A stretch of DNA of 64,000 nt, taken from NCBI RefSeq assembly GCF_003721245.1, contig NZ_RIZG01000004.1, positions 62,001-126,000 of the forward strand, read 5' to 3'. The stretch is from Marinomonas hwangdonensis (GTDB taxonomy: Bacteria > Pseudomonadota > Gammaproteobacteria > Pseudomonadales > Marinomonadaceae). The translations under genes and the position numbers were made by a program. Shown one piece after another: positions 48,300 through 58,375 of the stretch. Each line of letters begins with the position of its first letter. Within the stretch, counting starts at the first letter, position 1. The notes under the pieces were generated by a model. It worked only from the letters and a program-made list of their open reading frames with translations, made no database searches and was not told the DNA's origin.

Positions 48300-48548
48300 C
48301 TAGCGTAGGTTTTTGAGTAGCTCTTGGGTGTCTTCATCACTCCAATCTTCTTTCTCAAGCAGTGCTTTTAAAGAGGGGTTCTGTTGAGTAAATTGTAGAT
48401 TTTTTTTGAATTTCGCATAATGAAGGTCTTTTATCAGTCGTTCATCGTACTCAGACCGATAAAGAGGTTTTGTTTCGGACGTATTTCTTGGTTTTTCGTT
48501 TAACGAGTCTATTTTTTTATACGTTTTTAGAAACTGATTTTTATTCAT
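48300..48548 (-). CDS. Small protein of unknown function, coupled to trmO
   Basis: I do not recognise this 82-residue protein. It is highly charged and predicted helical, has no signal peptide, membrane segment or cysteine, and ends with an acidic helix (EDWSDEDTQELLKN). Its start overlaps the trmO stop by four bases, so it is translated with trmO. It might be a partner of TrmO, but there is no motif to support this. Confidence 0.7.
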   Translation of the reverse strand: MNKNQFLKTYKKIDSLNEKPRNTSETKPLYRSEYDERLIKDLHYAKFKKNLQFTQQNPSLKALLEKEDWSDEDTQELLKNLR

Positions 48549-49273
48549 GTTGATTTGTCCCGCAAAGACTCAATATCTAAAATCTCAAGGTGATCAATTC
48601 TTGCGCACCATTTGATGTTTAGGTTCCAAAGTGTGATTCCATGCACTTTGCCGGTTTGATGAGTGAGATAAGAAGGGCGAGGGTCCTGCTCGACAATTTG
48701 TTTAATTAAAGTGCCTATCTCCCGATTGTGCAAGTTTTCATAGTGCTGGCATTTTGATAGGGCGAGTTCAGAGAAGTGAACTTGTTTTGTTTGAGCCGCT
48801 TCTGGGGCAAAGCCTCCAGTGGCATTTTCAACGCAATCCGAATACGGGAGATACGGTTTGATATCGAGTACGGGGGTGCCATCTAGTAAGTCGGCGCCAT
48901 GTAAGTCGATAAAGACCTTTTTGTCTTCCTCGTAAATTCGTCCTATTTTGACGACAGACAAGCCAATCGGATTGGGTCTGTGCGTGCTTCTGGTGGCAAA
49001 TACCCCCATTTTCACCTTTCCTCCTAAACGTGGCGGTCGTACTTTGGCTTTCCAGTTTTCACTAAGACAAGCATGAAAAATAAATTGGATCCAAATATGT
49101 GAAAAACCCTCTAACCCATCTAGTGTATCCAGCCTATTGTAGGGTGAAGTCAGTTCTAGTCGAGCGACCGCTTCTGTTACGAGTCCAGGTTGCCTCGGAA
49201 TACCAAATTTTTCTGTGTAGCATGAATGAATAATGCCTATGGTTTGCAATGTAAAAGTAGAGTCAGAAGACAC
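48545..49273 (-). CDS. trmO: tRNA (N6-threonylcarbamoyladenosine37-N6)-methyltransferase TrmO
   Basis: SAM-dependent enzyme that adds a methyl group to t6A37 of some tRNAs (m6t6A). The 242 residues show the TsaA/TrmO beta-barrel motifs: TIGIIHSCYTEKFGIPRQPG (12-31), the SAM-contact GVFATRSTHRPNPIGLS near 91-107 and DIKPYLPYSD near 137-146. It is divergent from proA and upstream of the small unknown gene. Confidence 0.9.
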   Translation of the reverse strand: MSSDSTFTLQTIGIIHSCYTEKFGIPRQPGLVTEAVARLELTSPYNRLDTLDGLEGFSHIWIQFIFHACLSENWKAKVRPPRLGGKVKMGVFATRSTHRPNPIGLSVVKIGRIYEEDKKVFIDLHGADLLDGTPVLDIKPYLPYSDCVENATGGFAPEAAQTKQVHFSELALSKCQHYENLHNREIGTLIKQIVEQDPRPSYLTHQTGKVHGITLWNLNIKWCARIDHLEILDIESLRDKST

Positions 49274-49354
49274 AATAAAACCTTATAAAACGGCACAAAA
49301 AGAAAATAAATAGTATGTTAGTATACTCTTTTACGTCGGTGCATAGCAGGCATG

Positions 49355-49360
49355 TATAAT
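49355..49360 (+). promoter_or_regulatory. Likely -10 element of the proA operon
   Basis: A perfect TATAAT lies 41 bases ahead of the proA ATG. A weak TTTACG about 19 bases upstream is the best -35. It would drive proA-nadD and perhaps the whole elongasome cluster. Confidence 0.5.
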
Positions 49361-49400
49361 GCCTAGCTGAGCTATTTCACTTTTAAAGTAGAGATTAAAC

Positions 49401-50660
49401 ATGTCTTTAGAATCTTATATGAATCAAATCGGTCAGCAAGCTCGCGATGCTTCGCGCATACTTGCTAAGGCATCCACCAAGCAAAAAAACACAGCACTTT
49501 TTGCAATGGCAGACGCTTTGGAAAACGCTCGACCTCGATTGATAGAAGAAAATGCTAAAGATATGGAAAACGGTCGCATCAAGGGTTTAGACTCTGCGCT
49601 TCTGGATAGGTTGCTTTTAGATGATAAGCGTATTGATGGCATGATTGAAGGCTTAAAACAGGTCGCCTCTTTACCTGATCCAATTGGTGAGATCTCCAAC
49701 ATGGTATGTCTACCGTCTGGCATCCAGCGTGGGCAAATGCGCGTCCCACTTGGTGTGATTGGTATTATTTATGAGTCTCGTCCAAATGTAACGATAGATG
49801 CGGCGAGTCTATGTCTAAAGTCTGGCAACGCGACTATTTTACGAGGTGGCTCAGAGGCGTTTTATTCTAATCAAGCCATATCTACCGCAGTGCGAGAAGG
49901 GTTGGCTGCGTCAGGCTTACCAGAAAATGCCGTTCAAGTGCTAAATACGACAGACAGAGGCGCTGTAGGGCTTTTGATTTCTATGCCTGAATTTGTTGAT
50001 GTGATTGTGCCTCGTGGTGGCAAGGGGTTGATTGAGCGTATTAGTAAAGACGCTCGTGTTCCAGTGATCAAGCATCTTGATGGCAATTGCCATGTATATG
50101 TAGATGATGAAGCGGATCTGAATAAAGCCTTTTCCATTGCATTGAATGCAAAAACTCGTCGTTATGGTGTGTGTAATGCTATGGAGTCGTTATTGGTCCA
50201 TCATGCTGTTGCCGTCGATTTTCTGCCGAAGTTAGTCACAGCGTTTGTTGATAAAGGTGTTGAGTTGGTGGGGTGTGAATCGTCTCAAGCTATTTCATCA
50301 TCCATTGGTATTGCCACAGAAGAAGATTGGTATACCGAATACCTAGCGCCCAAGTTGTCGGTGAAGATAGTCGATGATATGGATCAGGCCATTGCTCACA
50401 TAAATCAATATGGCTCTCACCATACGGATGCGATAGTTTCACAAAACTATTCAAAAACGCGGGCTTTTATGACGGAGGTAGATTCATCTTCTGTGATGGT
50501 AAATGCGTCGACATCGTTTGCGGATGGTTTCGAGTATGGGTTTGGGGCGGAGATTGGTATTTCTACTGATAAAATTCATGCCCGTGGTCCTGTTGGTTTA
50601 TTAGGTTTGACAAGTCAGAAGTACATTGTACTTGGAGATGGTCATACTCGTGACAACTAA
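49401..50660 (+). CDS. proA: Glutamate-5-semialdehyde dehydrogenase (gamma-glutamyl phosphate reductase)
   Basis: Second enzyme of proline synthesis; reduces gamma-glutamyl phosphate with NADPH. The 419 residues are the family length. The catalytic cysteine is in [13 protein letters not shown] near 256, and the [14 protein letters not shown] and [11 protein letters not shown] segments are typical. The last bases overlap the start region of nadD, so they are cotranscribed. proB is not nearby. Confidence 0.96.
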   Translation: MSLESYMNQIGQQARDASRILAKASTKQKNTALFAMADALENARPRLIEENAKDMENGRIKGLDSALLDRLLLDDKRIDGMIEGLKQVASLPDPIGEISNMVCLPSGIQRGQMRVPLGVIGIIYESRPNVTIDAASLCLKSGNATILRGGSEAFYSNQAISTAVREGLAASGLPENAVQVLNTTDRGAVGLLISMPEFVDVIVPRGGKGLIERISKDARVPVIKHLDGNCHVYVDDEADLNKAFSIALNAKTRRYGVCNAMESLLVHHAVAVDFLPKLVTAFVDKGVELVGCESSQAISSSIGIATEEDWYTEYLAPKLSVKIVDDMDQAIAHINQYGSHHTDAIVSQNYSKTRAFMTEVDSSSVMVNASTSFADGFEYGFGAEIGISTDKIHARGPVGLLGLTSQKYIVLGDGHTRDN

Positions 50661-51315
50661 TATCAACAACGATGCTCAGGTATCAGGAACGGCCATCATG
50701 GGAGGGACGTTTGACCCTGTTCATAATGGCCATTTAAGAACCGCAGTCGAGATATTGGATCGTTTTCATTATTCGTCTCTCAAGCTGGTGCCTTGTTTTC
50801 AGCCGGTTCACAAAGGTCGCCCTAGTGTGACGCCTGAGCAACGACTTGAAATGACGCGTTTGGCGATCTCTAGTGATGTTAGGTTGGGTGTTGATACCCG
50901 GGAAATACAACGCGAGGGGCCAAGCTACAGTATTGATACCTTACGAGATATTCGTTCCGAGATTGGTGTCAGTGAGCCACTCATTATGGTACTTGGAATG
51001 GACAGTTTTTTGTCTTTACCTACTTGGCATGATTGGCAGGCATTAATTCAGTATGCACATTTATTGGTTGTGTCCCGCCCTGGCTGGGAGCCGGACTTGA
51101 TTTCTGAATTAAGCGCTTTTTGCGAAAACTATCGTGCCGGATCGCCGCATGAGTTACAATGCGCGCCCTCAGGGCGGGTCTGGTTTGAGACTCTCACCCC
51201 TTTGGGGATATCCTCTAGCATGATTAGAGCGCTGGCGCGTAAAAACGAAGCCATTGCTTATCTGCTACCAGAGCCGGTCCAACACTACATAGAACAACAT
51301 CAATTATATCGATAG
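50638..51315 (+). CDS. nadD: Nicotinate-nucleotide adenylyltransferase
   Basis: Adenylates nicotinate mononucleotide in NAD synthesis. It contains [13 protein letters not shown] with the nucleotidyltransferase HxGH motif and [10 protein letters not shown] near the end, equivalent to the ISSTxIR motif. The start is uncertain: ATG at 50638 and GTG at 50650 are both inside the end of proA and neither has an ideal ribosome binding site; translation is probably coupled to proA termination. It is followed by rsfS after 14 bases. Confidence 0.93.
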   Translation: MVILVTTNINNDAQVSGTAIMGGTFDPVHNGHLRTAVEILDRFHYSSLKLVPCFQPVHKGRPSVTPEQRLEMTRLAISSDVRLGVDTREIQREGPSYSIDTLRDIRSEIGVSEPLIMVLGMDSFLSLPTWHDWQALIQYAHLLVVSRPGWEPDLISELSAFCENYRAGSPHELQCAPSGRVWFETLTPLGISSSMIRALARKNEAIAYLLPEPVQHYIEQHQLYR

Positions 51316-51329
51316 GGTAACGTAATTAT

Positions 51330-51683
51330 ATGAGTCAGCTTAACCTCACAGCAGATCAAATTTTAGCTTTTGCTGTTGAAGCATTGGAAGATGTGAAAGG
51401 CGATAAAATAACCGTACTAAATGTCACGAACCACACTGACATGATGGATTACATGGTAATTTGTACAGGAACTTCCAAGCGTCATGTAAATGCGCTAGGA
51501 CAAAATGTCTTTGAACATTTGAAAACACAAGGTCTTCAGCCGCTTGGCTCAGAAGGTCGTGGTATGGGCAGTGACTGGGTGCTGGTCGATTTGCATGATG
51601 TTGTTGTTCATGTGATGACAGATGAAGCGCGCGCCTTCTATGATCTCGAGAAATTGTGGGATATTAAGCCAGAAACGATCTAA
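51330..51683 (+). CDS. rsfS: Ribosomal silencing factor RsfS
   Basis: Binds ribosomal protein L14 (uL14) and blocks subunit joining when nutrients are scarce. The 117-residue protein shows the family pattern [23 protein letters not shown] and [17 protein letters not shown] in the middle. Conserved gene order nadD-rsfS-rlmH. It ends 10 bases before rlmH. Confidence 0.95.
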   Translation: MSQLNLTADQILAFAVEALEDVKGDKITVLNVTNHTDMMDYMVICTGTSKRHVNALGQNVFEHLKTQGLQPLGSEGRGMGSDWVLVDLHDVVVHVMTDEARAFYDLEKLWDIKPETI

Positions 51684-51693
51684 GGATATCTTG

Positions 51694-52161
51694 ATGCGTA
51701 TTCGTTTAATTGCGGTTGGTCATAAAATGCCCAAGTGGGTGGTCGAAGGTTACGATGAGTACGCGAAACGTTTGCCTAAAGACTTTGCATTGGAACTTCT
51801 TGAAATTCCAATGTCACCTCGTGGGAAAAATACTGACATTGCAAAGGCGATACGAAAAGAAGGCGACTTAATGCTTGAGGCAATCCCTTCTTCTGACAAG
51901 GTCATCGCTATGGAAGTGCTGGGTAAGGAATGGTCCACCGATCAACTGGCGGACCAAACAGAGCAATGGCGCATGGATGGTTACAACGTTAGCTTACTGG
52001 TGGGTGGTCCTGATGGTCTTGATCCTAGGTGCACGGCTCGTGCTGATCAAGTTTGGTCTTTGTCTCGTCTTACGCTGCCTCATCCCATGGTAAGAATATT
52101 ATTGGCTGAGCAAATCTACCGAGCTTGGACTTTAATGAATAATCACCCATACCATCGATAA
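51694..52161 (+). CDS. rlmH: 23S rRNA (pseudouridine1915-N3)-methyltransferase RlmH
   Basis: SPOUT-class methyltransferase that methylates pseudouridine 1915 on assembled ribosomes. The 155 residues equal the length of E. coli RlmH and carry the SAM-binding [11 protein letters not shown] and the C-terminal [12 protein letters not shown] knot region. The start is [16 protein letters not shown] with AAGGA upstream; the frame opens earlier inside rsfS but that part is not conserved. It precedes mrdA by 10 bases. Confidence 0.95.
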   Translation: MRIRLIAVGHKMPKWVVEGYDEYAKRLPKDFALELLEIPMSPRGKNTDIAKAIRKEGDLMLEAIPSSDKVIAMEVLGKEWSTDQLADQTEQWRMDGYNVSLLVGGPDGLDPRCTARADQVWSLSRLTLPHPMVRILLAEQIYRAWTLMNNHPYHR

Positions 52162-52171
52162 GGTGAAGTAG

Positions 52172-54055
52172 GTGAGTCGTCGGCATCAGAATTTTCGCAA
52201 TTACCGCCAAGAGCAACGGCTAACGCAAAATCGCGTTATTGCGTCTGCTATTTTTGTGTTGATTATGATGGCCGTACTTCTAGCAAGATTGTTTTATTTG
52301 CAAGTTGTACAGCATGAGATTTATCAAACCAAGGCCGATGATAATCGAGTCATGCTGATCACAGAGCCGCCGCCAAGAGGGCTTATATACGACCGTAATG
52401 GACTAGTATTAGCGGATAATAGGCCCATTCACAGCTTAACCGTGATCCCAGAACGCGTTGAAGACATCAAAACACTAAGAGAAACCCTCTCCGCCACCAT
52501 TGATATTACTGACAGCGAATGGGATGACTTTAATAACCGGTTATCCGAATATCGGCGTCCTTATCAGTCTATCACCCTTAAGTCACAACTGACTGATGAG
52601 GAGTGGGCTAAAATCTCTGTTGACCTTTATCGATTACATGGTGTGCAGGTCGAAGCGCAACTGACGCGCTATTATCCTTTTGGCGAGGCGTTTGCCCATG
52701 CTGTTGGCTACGTTGGCCGCATCACAGCAAACGATTTACAGAAAGTGGACCGGCTGGTTTATCAGGGAGCCTTGTTTATCGGTAAAACAGGTATTGAGGA
52801 CTTTTATGAAGACACTCTTTTTGGTCAGCCGGGCCTCAGTAAAGTAGAAGTTAACGCTCGCGGTCGTATTATGTCCGAATTAGAGCGACAGAATCCAACG
52901 CCAGGTAAAGATCTGCACTTACATCTTGATGCTAGGTTGCAACAATATGCTCACGATCTTTTGGGGGATTATAAAGGGGCTGTGGTTGCCATCGATCCGA
53001 AAACTGGTGGTGTGTTGGCGCTTGTCTCTAAGCCAAGTTTTGATCCCAACATGTTCGTACAAGGCATTTCTTATGGTAATTATTCTGTATTACGTGAATC
53101 AAATTCGCTTCCTTTGTTTAACCGGGCAGTAAGAGGTGGTTACCCACCAGCTTCAACTATAAAACCTTTTATGGCGTTAGCGGGTCTCGAATATGGTTTC
53201 TCTTCGTGGACAGAGCGTTATTTTGCTAGTGGTTTTTATCAAATTAACCCAGGTGGCCGTCGTTATCGTGATTGGAAGAGAACTGGTCATGGTTGGGTTG
53301 ACTTGGAGCGCTCTGTTATTGAATCTGTTGATACTTATTATTATCAGCTAGCTCATAAAATGGGGATTACTCCGATACATAACTTTTTATCTCGCTTCGG
53401 TTTTGGAGAATCAAGATTGCTTGATATGTATGGCAGTAGCAGTGGCTTATTGCCATCCAGTGAATGGAAAAGAGCCAAATACAATGAATCTTGGTATCCA
53501 GGAGACTCTGTGAACGTTGGTATTGGTCAAGGCTTTATGGTGGCTACGCCGATACAGATGGCTTCTGCTACCGCAATAATAGCCAATCGAGGTGAGTATC
53601 ATTATCCTAGGTTGGTGGACAAGGTAGGTGATGAGCCTATCGAATTTGATGATAAAGTGGGTCAATTACACAAAATTACGCTTAAAAACCAAGGTCATTG
53701 GGAAAGGATGGTGGTTGCCATGCGTAAAGTTATTACCGACGATAAAGGGACTGCACGCCGTTTGCAGGGAACCGAATACAGTATTGCGGGTAAGACAGGT
53801 ACGGGGCAGGTTTTCAGTTTGAGAGAAGACGAGGAGTATGACGCTGAAGCCCTGGAAAAACGCTTACATGACCATGCTTTGTTTATGGGCTTTGCTCCCG
53901 CTGAGGCACCAAAAATTGCGGTGTTTTCGATTTTTGAAAACGGCGGCAGCAGTGGTAAACCTGCTGATTTAGCCAAACTCCTCTTTGATGCCTACTTATA
54001 TGATGATTTTCCGACGCGCTATGACTATCTGAAAGGAAGTAATCATGAAAGATAG
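52172..54055 (+). CDS. mrdA: Penicillin-binding protein 2 (elongasome transpeptidase)
   Basis: Peptidoglycan transpeptidase of rod-shape elongation, working with RodA. The 627 residues have a short cytoplasmic N-terminus, one membrane helix (about 22-45), a pedestal domain (about 60-230) and the transpeptidase domain with SxxK (STIKP, Ser near 328) and KTGTGQ near 540. It starts at GTG with AAGGTG six bases upstream. It overlaps rodA by 11 bases. Confidence 0.96.
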   Translation: MSRRHQNFRNYRQEQRLTQNRVIASAIFVLIMMAVLLARLFYLQVVQHEIYQTKADDNRVMLITEPPPRGLIYDRNGLVLADNRPIHSLTVIPERVEDIKTLRETLSATIDITDSEWDDFNNRLSEYRRPYQSITLKSQLTDEEWAKISVDLYRLHGVQVEAQLTRYYPFGEAFAHAVGYVGRITANDLQKVDRLVYQGALFIGKTGIEDFYEDTLFGQPGLSKVEVNARGRIMSELERQNPTPGKDLHLHLDARLQQYAHDLLGDYKGAVVAIDPKTGGVLALVSKPSFDPNMFVQGISYGNYSVLRESNSLPLFNRAVRGGYPPASTIKPFMALAGLEYGFSSWTERYFASGFYQINPGGRRYRDWKRTGHGWVDLERSVIESVDTYYYQLAHKMGITPIHNFLSRFGFGESRLLDMYGSSSGLLPSSEWKRAKYNESWYPGDSVNVGIGQGFMVATPIQMASATAIIANRGEYHYPRLVDKVGDEPIEFDDKVGQLHKITLKNQGHWERMVVAMRKVITDDKGTARRLQGTEYSIAGKTGTGQVFSLREDEEYDAEALEKRLHDHALFMGFAPAEAPKIAVFSIFENGGSSGKPADLAKLLFDAYLYDDFPTRYDYLKGSNHER

Positions 54056-55166
54056 TCTTTATAAAAGAGTCATTGCCTTTACAAATGCTCGTTTGTGGCA
54101 GCTTGTGCACGTTGACGTATTGCTTGTAAGTGCTTTGATGATTTTGGTCACGGGTGGCCTTTTTATTCTGTATTCCGCGTCAGGGCAAAATATTGACATG
54201 GTAGAGCGGCAAATATTCCGACTGACGCTTGGTTTGGGGGTGTGTTTAGCTCTAGCGCAGTTACAACCGAAATATTTAAGACGCGCTTCACCGCTCTTGT
54301 TTGTCTTTCTAGCCTTGTTATTAATTGGCGTATTGCTATTCGGAGTGGGGGCAAAAGGTGCTCAGCGGTGGTTAGCTTTGCCAGGAGGTTTGCGTTTTCA
54401 GCCTTCTGAGTTTATGAAAATAGTCATGCCAATGATGATTGCTTGGTACTTTTCTGATCGACAGCTGCCCCCAAGTTTTAAGCAGATCCTTGTCGTAATT
54501 GCTTTAATTTTTATTCCTGTGTTGATGATTGCAAAGCAGCCAGATTTGGGCACTTCTTTAATTGTCGCAGTGTCAGGTTTGTTTGTTCTATTTCTTGCTG
54601 GATTAGGCTGGCGTTACATCATAGGTGCGGCTGCTCTGGCACCAATTGGTGGTTATGTTTTATGGCAATTCATGCATGGTTACCAGCGCCAAAGAGTGCT
54701 GACGTTCTTAAATCCTGAAAGCGATCCTCTTGGTTCCGGCTGGAATATTATTCAGTCTAAGACCGCGATTGGGTCAGGGGGTATCGATGGAAAAGGCTGG
54801 CTAGAAGGTACTCAAGCTCAGTTGGATTTCTTACCAGAAAGTCACACAGACTTTATTATTGCTGTTTTAGCGGAAGAATTTGGCTTATTGGGTTGCGCAG
54901 CATTATTACTGGCGTATTTTTTGGTTATCGCTCGTGGTTTATTCATCGCTGCCAATGCAGAAGACAATTATGCTCGGCTTTTGGCCGGCAGTTTAACCCT
55001 TACATTTTTTGTGTACATGTTTGTAAATATTGGCATGGTTTCAGGTATTTTGCCTGTTGTTGGGGTACCCTTGCCTTTGGTGAGTTATGGTGGAACATCG
55101 ATAATTACCATAATGGCTACATTTGGGATTTTGATGTCAATACAAACACATAAGAGAGCAAGGTGA
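54045..55166 (+). CDS. rodA: Peptidoglycan glycosyltransferase RodA (SEDS family)
   Basis: Polytopic SEDS glycosyltransferase that polymerises lipid II during elongation together with PBP2. The 373-residue protein is hydrophobic with about ten membrane helices and shows the SEDS segments RWLALPGGLRFQPSEFMK, the catalytic-loop ESHTDFIIAVLAEEFGL and the terminal PLPLVSYGGTSI. It overlaps mrdA at its start and shares one base with mltB at its stop. Confidence 0.96.
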   Translation: MKDSLYKRVIAFTNARLWQLVHVDVLLVSALMILVTGGLFILYSASGQNIDMVERQIFRLTLGLGVCLALAQLQPKYLRRASPLLFVFLALLLIGVLLFGVGAKGAQRWLALPGGLRFQPSEFMKIVMPMMIAWYFSDRQLPPSFKQILVVIALIFIPVLMIAKQPDLGTSLIVAVSGLFVLFLAGLGWRYIIGAAALAPIGGYVLWQFMHGYQRQRVLTFLNPESDPLGSGWNIIQSKTAIGSGGIDGKGWLEGTQAQLDFLPESHTDFIIAVLAEEFGLLGCAALLLAYFLVIARGLFIAANAEDNYARLLAGSLTLTFFVYMFVNIGMVSGILPVVGVPLPLVSYGGTSIITIMATFGILMSIQTHKRAR

Positions 55167-56221
55167 TGATTAAACAGACTGCATGTTTATTATTAGCCCT
55201 TAGTCTAGCGGCCTGTAGCGGTGTAGATCAGTCTGCACAAGCCTTGGGGACAGGTGTTAGTCCTTTACTTCTTGAAGATAAGCCAGAGCAATGGGCGGAT
55301 TCTTATGCTGGAAACCCAGAAGTACAGCTTTTTATTGATCGGTTGGTGAAAGGGTATGGCTTTGATAGAGAGCGTTTAGAGATAGCATTTTCTAACATTA
55401 AGCAGCGACCTAACGTTATTGAAAAATCTGACAATCAACCAGAGGTTTTGATACCGTATTTTGAATACAAAACGCGTTTTGTAAATGAAGATAGAACGAA
55501 AATGGGTCAAGAATTTGCAGTACGTAATCAATATTGGTTGCGTAAAGCTGAACAGGATTTTGGTGTTGAGCCTAATATTATTGTCGCGCTTATTGGTGTA
55601 GAAACCTATTACGGCAGAATAACAGGTTCAAGAGATGTGTTTACGTCTTTGACAACGTTGGCTTTTGATTATCCGCGTCGCAAAACGTATTTTCAAAGTG
55701 AATTGGAAGCGTATTTGTTACTTTCTCGTGAAAATGATTGGAACATTGGTGGCACAAAAGGGTCATACAGTGGTGCGATGGGGATGGTGCAGTTTATGCC
55801 CAGTAATTATCGCGCACTGGCAATAGATTATGACAAAAATGGTCTCATAGATTTATGGAAATCAGATGCGGACGCAATTGGGAGCGTGGCAAATTACCTT
55901 AGGCATCATGGCTGGCAACCAGGGCAACCTTGGTTTGTCACAGCGCAGGTTGCCAACCCAAGCGACGTCGAAGAGTTTGTAAACCGTGGTAGAAAGCCAA
56001 ACAAAGATTTTGCCACTTGGTCATCGCTGAACGTTTTGCCAACGCAGTCTTTTATCCCACAAAAAACCGGTCTAATCGGTTTAAGAACAGGGCCAGACGA
56101 CATGTCGTACTGGCTGGCTTATGAAAACTTTTTTACCATCATGGATTATAACCCTAGTAGGCGATATGCCATGTCGGTATTAGAACTTGCTGAGAGTATA
56201 GGACGCTATGAAAGCCATTAA
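55166..56221 (+). CDS. mltB: Membrane-bound lytic murein transglycosylase B
   Basis: Outer-membrane lipoprotein that cleaves peptidoglycan between MurNAc and GlcNAc. It has a lipoprotein signal with lipobox LAAC (lipidated Cys near residue 17), the catalytic glutamate in ALIGVETYYGRITG and the SYSGAMGMVQFMPSNY substrate-binding segment. I use the ATG overlapping the rodA stop; a GTG one codon earlier is possible. About 351 residues, close to E. coli MltB (361). It overlaps rlpA by 14 bases. Confidence 0.94.
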   Translation: MIKQTACLLLALSLAACSGVDQSAQALGTGVSPLLLEDKPEQWADSYAGNPEVQLFIDRLVKGYGFDRERLEIAFSNIKQRPNVIEKSDNQPEVLIPYFEYKTRFVNEDRTKMGQEFAVRNQYWLRKAEQDFGVEPNIIVALIGVETYYGRITGSRDVFTSLTTLAFDYPRRKTYFQSELEAYLLLSRENDWNIGGTKGSYSGAMGMVQFMPSNYRALAIDYDKNGLIDLWKSDADAIGSVANYLRHHGWQPGQPWFVTAQVANPSDVEEFVNRGRKPNKDFATWSSLNVLPTQSFIPQKTGLIGLRTGPDDMSYWLAYENFFTIMDYNPSRRYAMSVLELAESIGRYESH

Positions 56222-57128
56222 CATGCTGTTTTTATCCAGCGTCAGTTTGCTGGTTTTGAACGGATGTATGAGTACAGAACACGTGTTAGGTGAACGCAAA
56301 ATTGACTATGACAAGGCGTCAGGTGGTGGGCGTTATTCGATATTGCAAGATCATGCCCCAACGGGAGATATAAACGTTGATCACCTCCCAGACATCGTTC
56401 CTCAATGGGAACCGAAAAGTCGTGGTGGCAATAAAAGTCCTTACGAAGTTTGGGGGGAAAAGTATTGGGTAATGGATTCCGCTGAAGGGTATGTTGCTGA
56501 AGGTACGGCGTCTTGGTATGGCAATAAGTTTCATGGTCATAAGACGTCAAATGGGGAAATATATGATATGTATGCGTTTTCCGCTGCTCATAAATCCTTA
56601 CCCTTGCCGAGTTTTGTTAAAGTAACGAATTTAGATAATCAACGTTCTATTGTAGTTCGGGTAAATGATCGCGGGCCATTTCATGGCGATCGCTTAATTG
56701 ATCTGTCCTATGCGGCGGCGGCTCGATTGGGGTATCACAAGAAAGGATTGGCGCGTGTAAAAGTCGAAGCGATCACACCAGTTAAAGGGGGAAGTTCTCC
56801 TTCTGTAACGGATGTTAAGGTAGCGAGTTCGTCGAATAAATCGGTCTCAACCACCAGTAATACAGCAACGCCATCTACAAAGGCTACATTGATTTTTTCT
56901 CACCTTCAAGTGGGAGCTTTCAGTACAGATGTGCCAGCGAATGACTTGAAGCGTCGTTTATTTGAAGCGTTTGATACACGTGTAAACGTGTCAGTTAACA
57001 AACAAAGTGATGGCTTGTATAGGGTCTTACTTGGACCTTTCGATGGTGATGCTAGCCTATCTCAATGGCAACAAGAGTTACAGCAAGCTGGTTTTGGTAG
57101 CCCTGTGAGAGTGGCATTGATACCTTGA
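56208..57128 (+). CDS. rlpA: Septal ring lytic transglycosylase RlpA, lipoprotein with SPOR domain
   Basis: Rare lipoprotein A. It has a signal peptide with lipobox LNGC (Cys20), a double-psi beta-barrel domain (about 97-190) with GTASWYGNKFHGHKTSNGE and VVRVNDRGPFHGDRLIDLS, a serine/threonine-rich linker (about 198-225) and a C-terminal SPOR domain (about 228-304) that binds denuded septal glycan. In Pseudomonas aeruginosa RlpA cleaves naked glycan strands; the same is likely here. Cotranscribed with mltB. Confidence 0.94.
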   Translation: MKAINMLFLSSVSLLVLNGCMSTEHVLGERKIDYDKASGGGRYSILQDHAPTGDINVDHLPDIVPQWEPKSRGGNKSPYEVWGEKYWVMDSAEGYVAEGTASWYGNKFHGHKTSNGEIYDMYAFSAAHKSLPLPSFVKVTNLDNQRSIVVRVNDRGPFHGDRLIDLSYAAAARLGYHKKGLARVKVEAITPVKGGSSPSVTDVKVASSSNKSVSTTSNTATPSTKATLIFSHLQVGAFSTDVPANDLKRRLFEAFDTRVNVSVNKQSDGLYRVLLGPFDGDASLSQWQQELQQAGFGSPVRVALIP

Positions 57129-57201
57129 TATTTTTCCAAGCTAGAATGTCACTGACTCTCTAGTATTATTTTTAATAACCTAAGAAGATGAAATTTTTAC
57201 T

Positions 57202-58350
57202 ATGAAGACACTTCTGAAAACGCTCACCTTTATGCTGAGTTTGTCTATCAGCTCCGTTTTTGCATCGCCAAATCTTATTCCGGCGCCGCCGCAGTTATCA
57301 GCTAGCAGCTATATCTTGATGGACGCTTACACCGGTGATGTTCTGGTTGAACACAATTCAAATATGATCGTGGAACCCGCGAGCTTAACAAAGCTCATGA
57401 CGGCTTATATTGTTGAATACGAGCTGGCGAGAGGTAATTTGGCTTTTGAGGACATGGTCACGGTAAGTGAAAAAGCTTGGCGCATGGGAGGTTCACGAAT
57501 GTTTATTCGTGAAGGGACGCAAGTATCCATAGAAAATCTACTGCGAGGAATCATCATTCAGTCTGGTAATGATGCGAGTGTTGCTGCTGCAGAATATATT
57601 GCTGGTAGTGAATCAGCGTTTGCCGATCTGATGAATCAGCATGCTAAGTTATTAGGGATGAATAACACGAATTTCGTAAACGCTTCTGGATTTCCCGCAG
57701 AAAATCATTATTCCACCGCTTATGACATGGCACTAATTTCTCGTGCAACTATTTTACAGTTTCCTGAAAACTACAAAATGTACGCAGAAAAAGAATTTAC
57801 CTATAACGACATTCGTCAGCCCAATCGAAATCGTTTGCTATGGCGTGATAAAACAGTAGATGGCTTGAAAACAGGTCATACTGAAGCAGCTGGCTATTGC
57901 TTAGCAGTTTCAGCTGTAAGAAACGGTACGCGAATGATTGCCGTTGTTATGGGCACAAAATCAGACGAAGCGAGAACCGCTGAAGCGCAGAAGCTTATGG
58001 ATTTCGGTTTTCGATATTATGAGACTCGCAAGCTCTATAGTCGTGGTCAAGTAGTTAATAACGCTCGTGTATGGGGTGGAAAGCAATCTAGTGTTAAAGT
58101 AGGCTTTGATGAAGACGTTCTGGTCACTATGCCGCGTCAACAAGGCCAAACATTGCCAGCGACTTTAGAAATGCAAAAAGAGCTCGTTGCACCTATTGCT
58201 GTGGGTGATGTACTGGGATCTATTGTTGTTGGCTCTGAGGGTAACATTGTTCTGGAACGTTCTGTGGTGGCTTTAGAGGCGGTAGAGGCAGGTGGTTTTT
58301 TCAAGCGCATGTTTGATAGAATCAAGCTTTTCTTTATGAACTTATTTTAG
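57202..58350 (+). CDS. dacA: D-alanyl-D-alanine carboxypeptidase (PBP5/6 family)
   Basis: Removes the terminal D-Ala of pentapeptides and so limits cross-linking. The 382 residues have a signal peptide (1-22), the SxxK motif SLTK (61-64), the SGN motif in IQSGND near 126, KTG in LKTGHTEAAGYC near 222, the PBP5 C-terminal beta-domain and an amphipathic C-terminal helix (FFKRMFDRIKLFFMNLF) that anchors it to the inner membrane. It follows rlpA by 73 bases. Confidence 0.96.
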   Translation: MKTLLKTLTFMLSLSISSVFASPNLIPAPPQLSASSYILMDAYTGDVLVEHNSNMIVEPASLTKLMTAYIVEYELARGNLAFEDMVTVSEKAWRMGGSRMFIREGTQVSIENLLRGIIIQSGNDASVAAAEYIAGSESAFADLMNQHAKLLGMNNTNFVNASGFPAENHYSTAYDMALISRATILQFPENYKMYAEKEFTYNDIRQPNRNRLLWRDKTVDGLKTGHTEAAGYCLAVSAVRNGTRMIAVVMGTKSDEARTAEAQKLMDFGFRYYETRKLYSRGQVVNNARVWGGKQSSVKVGFDEDVLVTMPRQQGQTLPATLEMQKELVAPIAVGDVLGSIVVGSEGNIVLERSVVALEAVEAGGFFKRMFDRIKLFFMNLF

Positions 58351-58375
58351 ATTCTTGTGAGTGAGCGATAGTTTA

